Below, piece after piece: positions 9,035-17,634 of a stretch of DNA of 64,000 bases. A program made the position numbers and the translations under genes. The stretch is from contig CBDDII010000002.1 of the NCBI GenBank assembly GCA_965228905.1, forward strand, positions 620,001-684,000, read 5' to 3'. Each line of letters begins with the position of its first letter. Positions within the stretch are counted from its first letter, which is position 1. This DNA is from CALKXV01 sp965228905 (lineage in GTDB: Bacteria; Pseudomonadota; Alphaproteobacteria; Rhodobacterales; Rhodobacteraceae). Under the pieces are notes generated by a model. The model worked only from the letters and a program-made list of their open reading frames with translations, had not been told where the DNA came from and made no database searches.

Positions 9035-9423
9035 GGCACCTTGTCGCTATCGACGACAGCGAGTTTGACCAAATGGCCAACGCCCGCCTCGTCGAGCGAT
9101 CCGGCATGGTCGATGACTTCCGCACGTTCCTCGATGCGACCGAGGCTTTGGCGTATCTGCGACAGACCGACCGGCCCCGGGTCGATGCGATTCTTCTGGA
9201 TATCAACATGCCGGTGATGGATGGCTTCGAGTTCCTCGATGCGGCCACGGCGGAGTTCGGTGACGACTTCGCCGGCATCGTCGTCCTGATGCTGACGACA
9301 TCACTTTTGCCGAAGGACGTGGAGCGGGCACTTTCCTACAAACCGGTTCGCGACTTCTTCAACAAGCCCCTTTCCCTGGACCTTTTGCGTCAGATCGCCG
9401 AACGCCTGCACGCCTCTGCCTGA
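9013..9423 (+). CDS. Single-domain response regulator (CheY/Rcp1-like)
   Basis: 136-residue receiver domain with no output domain. The phosphoacceptor aspartate is in ILLDINMPVMDG, the conserved threonine in MLTTS and the lysine in FFNKPLS; the acidic pair appears in AIDDSE near the N-terminus. ATG 9013 follows GGGAAG, a good ribosome site, inside the end of the kinase gene. As the cognate partner of the upstream kinase it probably relays phosphate or acts through protein contacts, because it cannot bind DNA itself. Its target is unknown. Confidence 0.9.
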   Translation: MVETGRIGHLVAIDDSEFDQMANARLVERSGMVDDFRTFLDATEALAYLRQTDRPRVDAILLDINMPVMDGFEFLDAATAEFGDDFAGIVVLMLTTSLLPKDVERALSYKPVRDFFNKPLSLDLLRQIAERLHASA

Positions 9424-9661
9424 TTGCCCCGGCCCCGCTGATCGGCGCATTTGATTCCGTTTGGGGTCTCATGGGACCACGGGCAATTTTCTCTCGAGAT
9501 CCGGCCGATTCCCGCAAACTCCCATTCCGGGACAAGTCGGAGGGTCTTTTCCATGCTCAAAAGTGCATTTTTGCCAGAACACTATATGTAGTATTTTTGT
9601 GCGCCCGGATCAAAATATGGACGCAATATGTCGACCTGCGAGTTTTGCCTGAAGGACATCA
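9424..9661. other. Non-coding stretch between response regulator and dcw promoter region
   Basis: No gene is seen. The segment becomes AT-richer toward 9570-9660 (runs such as TATATGTAGTATTTTTG), consistent with an upstream promoter region for the dcw leader that follows. Confidence 0.4.
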
Positions 9662-9706
9662 TCCCATAATTTCCCAAAAAATACTGTTGCTTCCCATGCT
9701 TTCCCA
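9662..9706 (-). promoter_or_regulatory. MraZ-box array: four phased TCCCA (TGGGA) repeats
   Basis: TCCCA occurs at 9662-9666, 9672-9676, 9692-9696 and 9702-9706, all on a 10-base period, with the slot at 9682 unfilled. On the opposite strand these are TGGGA boxes with 5-base spacers. This is the spacing known for operators of MraZ, which binds TGGGA/G direct repeats upstream of its own gene in E. coli. Here they lie about 260-307 bases before mraZ, so they would sit near the start of a long leader rather than next to the start codon. Orientation is reversed relative to mraZ. Confidence 0.72.
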
Positions 9707-9719
9707 TGTCACTACTCTT

Positions 9720-9931
9720 TCATCGAGAACGAGCGGATCAGCATTCGGGGCAGCAAACGACCCCGGCCAAACCAAAAAAAGCAGGTTTCATACAGGCTTC
9801 CCTCTTTTCGATCTGAGATCCGGCGCGCGGGCGAGCAGACATCCCCCCAGGTGGCGCGCGCAGCTGGACTATCCCGGAAACGGGACGAGGGCGGCGGATC
9901 GGACAGTGGCAGCAGTCCGATCCGCCGTTTT
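9720..9931 (+). ncRNA. UpsM-like sRNA / dcw 5' leader
   Basis: About 210 bases run from just downstream of the MraZ boxes to a strong terminator 38 bases before mraZ. Rhodobacter sphaeroides has a documented arrangement of this kind: a long mraZ leader whose premature termination yields the sRNA UpsM of about 206 nt. Size, position and terminator match well, but I could not compare sequence. A second small hairpin (TCCCG-GAAA-CGGGA) lies at about 9872-9885. The 5' end is estimated from that analogy, not from a mapped start. No conserved RNase P, tmRNA, SRP or 6S core was found here. Confidence 0.6.
9892..9931 (+). terminator. Strong intrinsic terminator in the mraZ leader
   Basis: Perfect 13-bp GC-rich stem (9892-9904 with 9915-9927), 10-nt loop, then TTTT at 9928-9931. 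It sits downstream of the presumed dcw promoter and upstream of mraZ, so transcription of the whole cluster must read through it. This fits an sRNA-generating or attenuating role. Confidence 0.88.
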
Positions 9932-9968
9932 CCATTTTGGGGGCAAATTTTGAAGGGACTGCGGGACA

Positions 9969-10469
9969 GTGGTTCGGAGGTTCAGAGGCGAGGGCGTCCA
10001 GAAGGTGGATGCCAAGGGTCGGGTGTCCATCCCGGCCAATTATCGCGCTGTGCTTCGCGACGGTGACCCCGAGTGGTCCGAAGGCAAGCTGCCGGAATTC
10101 ATCATTGTCTATGGCGACGAGCGCCGGGATTTCCTGGAGTGCTTTACCATCGACGCCGCCAACGAGATGGACGAGAAAATCGCACGCCTGCCGCGCGGAT
10201 CGACCAAACGCCGCGCGCTGGAGCGTCTTTTCAACGGTCAATCCCTGCCTGCGACGGTCGACGACACTGGCCGGATCGTCCTGCCCGCCAAGCTGCGCCA
10301 GAAGATCGGGATCGACGGCGAAGCCTATTTCATCGCCATGGGTGATACCTTCCAGATCTGGAAGCCCGAAGGCTTTGATGACGCCGAAAGCGATGTTGAT
10401 GCGCTGCTAGACGACCTGCCGAAAGGTGCGGATATCTGGACACTTCTCGAAGACGAGGAGGTTGCATAG
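9969..10469 (+). CDS. mraZ: Transcriptional regulator MraZ
   Basis: First gene of the dcw cluster. The 166-residue product has two MraZ/AbrB-like repeats: QKVDAKGRVSIPANYR near residue 11 and the matching ATVDDTGRIVLPAKLRQK near residue 96. MraZ forms ring oligomers that bind TGGGA/G boxes and repress the cluster in characterised species. The start is GTG 9969; homology begins with RRFRGEGVQKVDAKG directly after it. rsmH begins three bases after the stop. Candidate operator boxes lie upstream. Confidence 0.95.
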   Translation: MVRRFRGEGVQKVDAKGRVSIPANYRAVLRDGDPEWSEGKLPEFIIVYGDERRDFLECFTIDAANEMDEKIARLPRGSTKRRALERLFNGQSLPATVDDTGRIVLPAKLRQKIGIDGEAYFIAMGDTFQIWKPEGFDDAESDVDALLDDLPKGADIWTLLEDEEVA

Positions 10470-10472
10470 ACA

Positions 10473-11462
10473 ATGGCCGCCGCTGCCCGCGCACCCCAAG
10501 ACGCACCGCATATCCCTGTTCTGCTGGACGCCATCCTTGAGGCCTGCGCGCCGATAAGGGGCACATGGCTGGACGGCACCTTCGGGGCGGGCGGCTATGC
10601 GCGCGGGTTGCTTCAGGCGGGGGCGGATCGGGTGATCGGGGTGGACCGGGATCCGATGGTGTTCGAGATGGCCGGAGAGTGGGCCGATCAGTACGGTGAC
10701 CGGCTGGAGTTAGTTGAAGGAACCTTTTCCGACCTCGATGAACTGGCGGGTTGTGATCTGGACGGGGTGGTTCTGGACCTTGGTGTGTCGTCCATGCAGT
10801 TGGATCAGGCCGAGCGCGGATTTTCCTTCATGTCGGACGGTCCGTTGGACATGCGAATGTCAGGTGCGGGAACGAGTGCGGCCGATGTTGTGGCCGAGGC
10901 CAGCGAAGCGATGCTGGCGGATATTCTGTTTCACTATGGTGAGGAGCGGGCGGCAAGATCAATCGCGCGAGCCATCGTGAGAACGCGGCAGGACGCGCCG
11001 ATCGAGACGACCGGGGCCCTCGTGCGGATCGTCGAAGCCGTCCTGCCGCGCCCGAAACCGGGCGCTTCGCACCCCGCGACACGCACGTTCCAGGCGCTTC
11101 GGATTGCGGTTAACGACGAGTTCGGACAATTGGCGGCGGGTCTTGAGGCGGCAGAACGCGCGTTGAAGCCGGGCGGCTGGCTGGCGGTTGTCAGCTTTCA
11201 TTCGCTGGAAGACCGCATCGTCAAAAGATTTTTCCAGGCACGGTCGGGCAAGATGGGCGGCGTCAGCCGGTATCGGCCCGAGGTGGCCGCCGACGCCCCC
11301 CGGTTCGAGGCGCGCAACAAGGCCATTGCCCCGAGTGCCGACGAGGTTGCGCGGAACCCCCGCGCACGATCCGCGAAACTGCGCGTCGGGCGGCGAACGG
11401 AAGCGCCTTCGGGGGCTGTTGATCGTTCAAGGTTGGGATTGCCGAAAGAGGTGTTGTCATGA
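10473..11462 (+). CDS. rsmH: 16S rRNA (cytosine(1402)-N4)-methyltransferase RsmH
   Basis: SAM-dependent enzyme that methylates N4 of C1402 in the ribosomal P-site of 16S rRNA; formerly MraW. The 329-residue protein starts with the family segment APHIPVLLDAILEA, followed by the SAM-binding LDGTFGAGGYARGLL and GVDRDP. FSFMSDGPLDMRM, TRTFQALRIAVNDE and VVSFHSLEDRIVK are further signatures. Its stop overlaps the ftsL start by four bases, so translation is coupled. Confidence 0.97.
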   Translation: MAAAARAPQDAPHIPVLLDAILEACAPIRGTWLDGTFGAGGYARGLLQAGADRVIGVDRDPMVFEMAGEWADQYGDRLELVEGTFSDLDELAGCDLDGVVLDLGVSSMQLDQAERGFSFMSDGPLDMRMSGAGTSAADVVAEASEAMLADILFHYGEERAARSIARAIVRTRQDAPIETTGALVRIVEAVLPRPKPGASHPATRTFQALRIAVNDEFGQLAAGLEAAERALKPGGWLAVVSFHSLEDRIVKRFFQARSGKMGGVSRYRPEVAADAPRFEARNKAIAPSADEVARNPRARSAKLRVGRRTEAPSGAVDRSRLGLPKEVLS

Positions 11463-11785
11463 GGTCGCTTTTCTTTCTTGTCACCGCGATGGCCGTGATG
11501 GCCCTGGCCGTCTGGGCCTATCGGCAGAATTACGAAACCCAGGCCAAGCTGCGCGAAGTGGACCAGTTGAGAAGCGAGATCGCCGACCTGCGGGAACGGG
11601 CCAGCGTGCTGCGTGCCGAATGGGCCTATCTGAACCGGCCCGAGCGTCTGGCGGATCTGGCCAACCTCAATTTCGATCAACTGGGCCTTTTGGAGCTTGG
11701 GCCCGCCCATTTCCGGCATATTGATCAGATCCCCTATCCCCTTGAAAACGTGAGTGGTGTTCTGTTGCAGGGGGTGCAGGAATGA
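11459..11785 (+). CDS. ftsL: Cell division protein FtsL
   Basis: Bitopic divisome protein of 108 residues. One N-terminal membrane helix (about residues 5-20, LFFLVTAMAVMALAVWAYR) is followed by a coiled-coil segment (about 28-55, KLREVDQLRSEIADLRERA) and the FtsL-type RPERLADLAN. It acts with FtsB and FtsQ to activate septal wall synthesis by FtsW-FtsI. Family sequence conservation is low, so the call leans on position between rsmH and ftsI plus this architecture. The ends overlap both neighbours by four bases. Confidence 0.92.
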   Translation: MRSLFFLVTAMAVMALAVWAYRQNYETQAKLREVDQLRSEIADLRERASVLRAEWAYLNRPERLADLANLNFDQLGLLELGPAHFRHIDQIPYPLENVSGVLLQGVQE

Positions 11786-13563
11786 CCCGCACTCCGCTTC
11801 GCCCACTGGCCCGGATCCTTGCCGCGCGTCGGGACGGCGAGAACCCCGACAGTATCGAACGCGAAAACCTGGCCGCGCGTCACGAAGCCGACCGCGACCG
11901 CCAGCGCGAGCGGGCAGAAGGGCGGCTTTTGGTGCTCGGCATCGCGTTCCTTTCGGCCTTTGCGATGGTCGGGTTGAAAATGTCGGTCATGGCCGGGTCC
12001 GACCCGGTCGAGCCGAAATCGGCCGCTTCGGGGGCGCAGATCGTGGCGGCGCGTGCAGATATCACCGACCGCAACGGGCGCATCCTTGCGACCAACCTCA
12101 CGACGCATTCGCTTTATGCCGAACCCGATCAGATGATCGATCCGGACCGCGCGGCGCGAGAACTGGCAAAGATCTTTCCCGATCTCGACGACAAGAAGCT
12201 GTTCGAGCAATTCACGGGCAAACGCACCTTTCTGTGGATCAAGAAACGGATCAGTCCCGAACAGCAGCAGGCGGTTTTCGACATCGGCGAGCCGGGGCTT
12301 TTGTTCGGCCCGCGCGAGATGCGGCTTTACCCGAACGGCAAACTGATGGCGCATGTGCTGGGCGGGGCCGGTTTCGGGCGCGAGGCGGTGAATGCGGCCG
12401 AACTTGTCGGTGTTGCCGGGGTTGAACACGCAATGGACGATGCGTTGCGCGATCCGGGGCGCGGCGACGTGCCGCTTACTCTGTCGCTGGACCTGACGGT
12501 TCAGGCCGCGGTTGAAGAAGTGCTGGGGTTCGGGATCAACCTGTTCGACGCGAAAGGGGCTGCGGCGGTCCTTATGGATGTTCATACGGGCGAGATCCTG
12601 AGCCTTGCCAGCCTGCCGGATTTCGACCCGAACGACCGTCCGAAACCCTTGACCACGGGCGATCAGGCCGACAGTCCGCTGTTCAATCGCGCGGTGCAGG
12701 GGCTTTACGAGCTTGGTTCGACCTACAAGATTTTCACGGCTGCTCAAGCCATTGAAGAGCGTCTTGTCAGTCGCACCACCTGGATTGAAACGACAAGCCC
12801 GTTGAAGTGGGGCAAGCATTCGATCAGCGATTATCGCTATCATGGTCCTGCCTTGACGGTGGAAGACGTGATCGTCGAAAGCTCGAACGTCGGAACGGCG
12901 CGGATGGCCTTGATGGTGGGGGTGGAACCTCAACTGGAGTTCTTTGGGAAGTTGGGTTTGTTAAAGCCCTTGTCCGTTGAACTGGTCGAGGCGTCGGGAT
13001 CGAAACCGCTTTTGCCCAAGGAAAAATGGGTCGAGATTCACACGATGACGGCGTCTTACGGTCACGGCATTTCAGCAACGCCTTTGCACCTTGCGACGGC
13101 CTATTCCACCATCGTGAACGGCGGCCGACTTGTGACGCCGAGCCTGATCAAGGGTGGCAAGCCTTTGGGACCACAGGTGATCAGCGAAAATACCAGCAAG
13201 CAGATGCGGGACTTCCTGCGCAAGGTTGTTACCCACGGCACGGCCAGCATGGGCGAGGTCGAAGGCTATCATGTGGGCGGCAAGACCGGCACGGCGGACA
13301 AACCGCGCCCTCAGGGCGGATATTACGAAGACAAGGTGATCGCGACCTTCGCCAGCGTCTTTCCGGCGAACGATCCTAAATATGTGCTGGTCGTCACGAT
13401 GGACGAAGCCGAGGATCGCGCAGGCGAAAAGCCGCGCCGGACGGCGGGCTGGACGGCGGTGCCAGTGGCGGCACAAATCATACGGCGGACCGCGCCCCTG
13501 TTGGGTATGGCGCCCGACATTGAATATCAAAGCGCTCAGGGTGTAACACTGGCGCAGAACTGA
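11782..13563 (+). CDS. ftsI: Peptidoglycan D,D-transpeptidase FtsI (PBP3)
   Basis: Septum-specific class B penicillin-binding protein of 593 residues. The N-terminal cytoplasmic tail is followed by a membrane anchor at about residues 48-70. The non-catalytic dimerisation domain includes RADITDRNGRILA. The transpeptidase domain has the serine in GSTYKIF (SxxK), the SxN motif in ESSNVGTA and the KTG triad in GGKTGTADK. Start overlaps the ftsL stop by four bases; murE follows after 13 bases. Confidence 0.96.
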   Translation: MTRTPLRPLARILAARRDGENPDSIERENLAARHEADRDRQRERAEGRLLVLGIAFLSAFAMVGLKMSVMAGSDPVEPKSAASGAQIVAARADITDRNGRILATNLTTHSLYAEPDQMIDPDRAARELAKIFPDLDDKKLFEQFTGKRTFLWIKKRISPEQQQAVFDIGEPGLLFGPREMRLYPNGKLMAHVLGGAGFGREAVNAAELVGVAGVEHAMDDALRDPGRGDVPLTLSLDLTVQAAVEEVLGFGINLFDAKGAAAVLMDVHTGEILSLASLPDFDPNDRPKPLTTGDQADSPLFNRAVQGLYELGSTYKIFTAAQAIEERLVSRTTWIETTSPLKWGKHSISDYRYHGPALTVEDVIVESSNVGTARMALMVGVEPQLEFFGKLGLLKPLSVELVEASGSKPLLPKEKWVEIHTMTASYGHGISATPLHLATAYSTIVNGGRLVTPSLIKGGKPLGPQVISENTSKQMRDFLRKVVTHGTASMGEVEGYHVGGKTGTADKPRPQGGYYEDKVIATFASVFPANDPKYVLVVTMDEAEDRAGEKPRRTAGWTAVPVAAQIIRRTAPLLGMAPDIEYQSAQGVTLAQN

Positions 13564-13576
13564 CAAAGGCAAGGCG

Positions 13577-15079
13577 ATGCAGACCCGGGCAAAGACAAAG
13601 ACCTTGGCCGAGCTTGGGCTGACAGCGCGGGACGCGGGCGACACGCGGATCACCGGTTTGTCCGTGGACAGCCGCGATGTGAAAGAGGGCCATCTGTTTG
13701 CCGCCCTTCCCGGCACCAGGGTGCATGGGGCCGAGTTCATACAATATGCCTTGCGGATGAAGGCGGGAGCGGTCCTGACAGACCGCGAGGGCGCTGTGGT
13801 GGCCCGCGATGTGCTGCAAGGCAGCGACGTGCCACTGGTCATTGTCGAAGATCCGCGCGAGGTGCTGGCCTTTACCGCCGCCCTTTGGTTCGAGGCGCAG
13901 CCCGAGGTGCAGGTGGCCGTCACCGGCACGAACGGCAAGACCAGTGTCGCCAGTTTCACGCGCCAGCTTTGGACGGAAATGGGGGCCGAGGCGGTTAGCC
14001 TTGGCACGACCGGGATCGAGGGAGCCTATACCGCGCCCCTTGGCCATACGACACCCGAGCCGATTACGCTGCACCGCGCCCTTGCGCGGATCGCGGACGA
14101 GGGGATCACCCATGCGGCGATGGAAGCCTCGTCACATGGCTTGGCGCAGCGGCGGATCGACGGGGTTCGGTTGAGGGCGGCGGGGTTCACCAATCTGTCC
14201 CAGGATCATCTGGACTATCACGCTGATTTCGAAGACTATTTCAGCGCCAAGGCGGGGCTTTTCGATCGTGTTCTGCCGGAAGATGGCACCGCCGTCATCA
14301 ACATTGACGACAAGTGGGGCCCGCGCATGGCCGACGTGGCGGATGCGCGGGGGCAGGATGTTCTGACCATCGGGCGCGACAGTCGCGCGGCCTTGCAAAT
14401 CCTTGGCCAGCGGTTCGATGCGACGGGGCAGGAGCTTCGGTTTGAATGGTCAGGGCGGATTCACCAGGTGCGGATGGGCTTGATCGGCGGGTTCCAGGCC
14501 GAGAACGCGCTGATGGCCGCCGGGCTTTGCATCGCGACCGGGGCAGATGCGGAAGAAACTTTTGACACGATGCACACCCTTCAGACGGTGCGCGGGCGGA
14601 TGCAGTTTGCGGCACGACGCGAAAATGGCGCGAGCGTCTTCGTCGATTACGCGCATACGCCCGAGGCTTTGGTGACCGCGCTGAAGGCGGTGCGCCCGCA
14701 TGTTCTTGGCCGCCTGATCGTTGTGTTTGGCGCGGGTGGGGATCGCGACACTGGCAAACGCCCCCTGATGGGGCAGGCGGCGGCGGCGCACGCCGATGTG
14801 GCTTTCGTGACCGACGACAACCCGCGCAGCGAGGATCCGGCTTTGATCCGGCTGGCAGTGATGCAGGGGGCGCGAGAGGGTGTCGCGGAGGTGTCCGAGG
14901 TTGGTGATCGTGCAGAGGCCATCCTGCGGGCGGTTGATGCCCTTGGTCCAGGCGACACGTTGCTGATCGCGGGCAAGGGGCACGAAACCGGGCAGATCGT
15001 CGGCGATGCGGTTCTGCCGTTTGACGATGTGGAACAGGCGAGTGTTGCCGTGGCGGCGCTGGACGGGAAGGGCGCATGA
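13577..15079 (+). CDS. murE: UDP-MurNAc-tripeptide synthetase MurE
   Basis: ATP-dependent ligase that adds the third stem-peptide residue to UDP-MurNAc-L-Ala-D-Glu. The 500-residue protein has the Mur-ligase P-loop VAVTGTNGKTSVASF and the tail FGAGGDRDTGKRPLMG. The DNPR motif in VTDDNPRSED marks enzymes that add meso-diaminopimelate, so a Gram-negative type peptidoglycan is expected. It overlaps murF by four bases. Confidence 0.97.
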   Translation: MQTRAKTKTLAELGLTARDAGDTRITGLSVDSRDVKEGHLFAALPGTRVHGAEFIQYALRMKAGAVLTDREGAVVARDVLQGSDVPLVIVEDPREVLAFTAALWFEAQPEVQVAVTGTNGKTSVASFTRQLWTEMGAEAVSLGTTGIEGAYTAPLGHTTPEPITLHRALARIADEGITHAAMEASSHGLAQRRIDGVRLRAAGFTNLSQDHLDYHADFEDYFSAKAGLFDRVLPEDGTAVINIDDKWGPRMADVADARGQDVLTIGRDSRAALQILGQRFDATGQELRFEWSGRIHQVRMGLIGGFQAENALMAAGLCIATGADAEETFDTMHTLQTVRGRMQFAARRENGASVFVDYAHTPEALVTALKAVRPHVLGRLIVVFGAGGDRDTGKRPLMGQAAAAHADVAFVTDDNPRSEDPALIRLAVMQGAREGVAEVSEVGDRAEAILRAVDALGPGDTLLIAGKGHETGQIVGDAVLPFDDVEQASVAVAALDGKGA

Positions 15080-16497
15080 GCGCGCTCTGGACCCGCGACG
15101 AGGCCGTGGCCGCCACGGGTGGTCAAGCCGAAGGGGCGGATTGGGCGGCGACGGGTGTGTCCATCGACACGCGGACCTTGAAGCCGGGTGACATCTTCGT
15201 GGCCCTGAAGGACGTGCGCGACGGGCACGAGTTCGTCGCGGCTGCTCTGGAAAAAGGCGCGGCGGCGGCGTTGGTCACGCATCGGCCCGAGGGTGTGGAG
15301 GAAGGCGCGAACCTGTTGGTCGTTGACGAGGTTCTGCCGGCATTGGAACGGCTTGGCCGGGCGGCGCGCGCGCGCACCAAAGCGCAGGTGATCGCCGTGA
15401 CAGGCTCGGCCGGCAAGACCTCGACCAAGGAAATGCTGCTGCATGTTCTGTCGAAGCAAGGCCGGACTCACGCGGCCGAAGCGAGCTATAACAACCATTG
15501 GGGCGTGCCACTGACCCTGGCGCGGATGCCGCGCGAGACCGAGTTTGCCGTGATCGAAATCGGGATGAACCACCCCGGTGAGATCGCGCCGTTGGCGGGG
15601 CTTGCCCGCCCCCATATCGCGATAGTCACAACGGTGGCCGAAGCACACCTTGAGGCATTCGAGAACATCGAGGGGATCGCGGTTGAAAAGGCGGCGATCT
15701 TTCAGGGGCTTGAGCCGGGTGGGGCGGCCTTGTTCAACGCGGATGTCGAAACCGCCCCGATCCTGAACGCCGAAGCGAAACTGCACGCCGCGCGAAGGAT
15801 CGGGTTCGGCGAAAGCGCGGATGCCAGCCTGCGGGCGAACCGGATCACGCTTGAGGCTGACACAAGCGTTGTGGAAGGCTGGTTCGACGGCAATCCGTTT
15901 CTCTTCAAGGTCGGCGCTCCGGGTCGGCATTTCGCGATGAATGCGCTTGCCGTTTTCGGGGCCGTACAACTGGCCGGGGCCGATGCGGCTGTTGCTGCGC
16001 TCGACATCGGAGCATGGCACGCGCCGGAAGGGCGCGGCTTGCGCGCGCGTGTTCAGATTGATCCGGTTGAGGACAAGACCGTGCAGTTGATCGACGATGC
16101 CTTCAATGCCAACCCGGCGTCGATGGCGGCGGCCTTTGAGGTGCTGGCCGCCGTGAAACCTGAAGGCCGGGGGCGGCGCGTGGCCATTCTGGGCGACATG
16201 CTGGAACTGGGGTCTGACGAGGCCGAATTGCACGCCGATCTTGCCGAGCATCCGGCGATGGATGCGATCGGTCTGGTCCATAGTGCCGGGCCAAGGATGC
16301 GGGCCTTGCACGAAGCCTTGCCCCCTGAACAACAGGGGCAGTGGAGCGAAACGGCAGAGGAACTGGCCCGAAAGACCTATCGGCTGGTCGGTGCCGGGGA
16401 TGTCGTGCTGGTCAAAGGGTCGAAGGGGTCAAGGATAAGCCTTGTGGTCGACGCGATCAAAGCGTTGAAGAAGGCACGTGAAAAAGGGGCAGTGTAA
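15076..16497 (+). CDS. murF: UDP-MurNAc-tripeptide:D-Ala-D-Ala ligase MurF
   Basis: Adds D-Ala-D-Ala to the UDP-MurNAc tripeptide, finishing the cytoplasmic precursor. The 473-residue protein carries the P-loop VIAVTGSAGKTSTKEML, the Mur-ligase segment EIGMNHPGEIAPLA and the C-terminal DDAFNANPASM that positions substrate. The ATG overlaps the murE stop by four bases, and its TAA shares one base with the mraY ATG. Confidence 0.97.
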   Translation: MSALWTRDEAVAATGGQAEGADWAATGVSIDTRTLKPGDIFVALKDVRDGHEFVAAALEKGAAAALVTHRPEGVEEGANLLVVDEVLPALERLGRAARARTKAQVIAVTGSAGKTSTKEMLLHVLSKQGRTHAAEASYNNHWGVPLTLARMPRETEFAVIEIGMNHPGEIAPLAGLARPHIAIVTTVAEAHLEAFENIEGIAVEKAAIFQGLEPGGAALFNADVETAPILNAEAKLHAARRIGFGESADASLRANRITLEADTSVVEGWFDGNPFLFKVGAPGRHFAMNALAVFGAVQLAGADAAVAALDIGAWHAPEGRGLRARVQIDPVEDKTVQLIDDAFNANPASMAAAFEVLAAVKPEGRGRRVAILGDMLELGSDEAELHADLAEHPAMDAIGLVHSAGPRMRALHEALPPEQQGQWSETAEELARKTYRLVGAGDVVLVKGSKGSRISLVVDAIKALKKAREKGAV

Positions 16498-17579
16498 TGC
16501 TTTATTGGTTGACCGTATTCTCTGACGGCGGTGATTTCTTCAACCTTTTCAGATATATCACCTTTCGGGCGGGCGGGGCTTTTTTTACGGCGCTGGTCTT
16601 TGGCTTCCTGTTTGGCAGACCCCTGATCAACCTTCTGAGGGCCAAACAGAAACACGGCCAGCCGATCCGCGACGATGGCCCCGAAAGCCATCTGAAAAGC
16701 AAGGCGGGTACGCCGACCATGGGTGGGGTTCTGATCCTTGGGGCGCTGATCACCTCGACGCTTTTGTGGGCGCGGCTGGATATTGGTTATGTCTGGCTTG
16801 TGCTGTTCGTCACGATTGCCTTTGGCGCGATTGGTTTTACCGACGATTACCACAAGGTGACCCGCAACAGTCACGCGGGGCTGTCGGGGCGTTTCCGTCT
16901 GGCGCTTGGATTCCTGATCGCGGGGATTGCGGGGTATTGGGCGACTTGGATGCATCCCGAGCCGTTGCAGGGGCAGTTGGCCATCCCAGTGGTCAGCATG
17001 TTGCTGAACCTTGGAATTCTGTTCATTCCCTTCGCCATGATCGTGATCGTCGGGGCGGCAAACGCGGTGAACCTGACTGATGGTCTGGACGGGCTGGCCA
17101 TCATGCCGGTGATGATCGCCGCCGGATCGCTTGGCGTGATCGCCTATGCCGTGGGCCGAACCGACTTTACCGAATACCTTGGCATCAACTACGTGCCGGG
17201 AACGGGCGAGATCCTGATCTTTACCGCGGGGCTCATCGGCGGCGGGCTTGGATTCCTCTGGTACAACGCACCACCGGCTGCCGTTTTCATGGGCGATACC
17301 GGATCGCTGGCTCTTGGCGGCGCGCTCGGTGCTATTGCCGTCGCCACCAAGCACGAGATCGTCCTAAGCATCATCGGCGGGTTGTTCGTGGTCGAAGCAC
17401 TTTCGGTGATCATCCAGGTGGCCTATTTCAAGATGACCGGCAAGCGGGTGTTCCTGATGGCCCCGATCCACCACCATTTCGAGAAACTGGGTTGGGCCGA
17501 GCCGCAGATTGTGATCCGGTTCTGGATCATCTCGTTGATCCTTGCACTGGTCGGTCTGGCGACGCTGAAGGTGCGCTAG
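16497..17579 (+). CDS. mraY: Phospho-MurNAc-pentapeptide transferase MraY
   Basis: Polytopic inner-membrane enzyme that transfers phospho-MurNAc-pentapeptide to undecaprenyl phosphate, making lipid I. The 360-residue protein has about ten membrane helices. The catalytic Asp pair is in IGFTDDYHKVT, the Mg/nucleotide loop in NAVNLTDGLDGLA, and the family HHHFEKLGWAE is near the C-terminus. It is translationally coupled to murF. Confidence 0.97.
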   Translation: MLYWLTVFSDGGDFFNLFRYITFRAGGAFFTALVFGFLFGRPLINLLRAKQKHGQPIRDDGPESHLKSKAGTPTMGGVLILGALITSTLLWARLDIGYVWLVLFVTIAFGAIGFTDDYHKVTRNSHAGLSGRFRLALGFLIAGIAGYWATWMHPEPLQGQLAIPVVSMLLNLGILFIPFAMIVIVGAANAVNLTDGLDGLAIMPVMIAAGSLGVIAYAVGRTDFTEYLGINYVPGTGEILIFTAGLIGGGLGFLWYNAPPAAVFMGDTGSLALGGALGAIAVATKHEIVLSIIGGLFVVEALSVIIQVAYFKMTGKRVFLMAPIHHHFEKLGWAEPQIVIRFWIISLILALVGLATLKVR

Positions 17580-17634
17580 AGCGCTTTTCAAACGGAGCCC
17601 GAGCGGTTAGCCAATTGGAAAAGGAGTAAAGCTC

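Noticed and set aside
9711..9931. RNase P RNA, tmRNA, SRP RNA or 6S RNA in the mraZ leader
   Set aside because: None of the conserved cores of these RNAs was found on either strand; size and place fit the UpsM-type leader better.
14647..16332. 561-codon frame antisense to murE/murF
   Set aside because: Shadow of two clear Mur ligase genes; no motif and no start signal.
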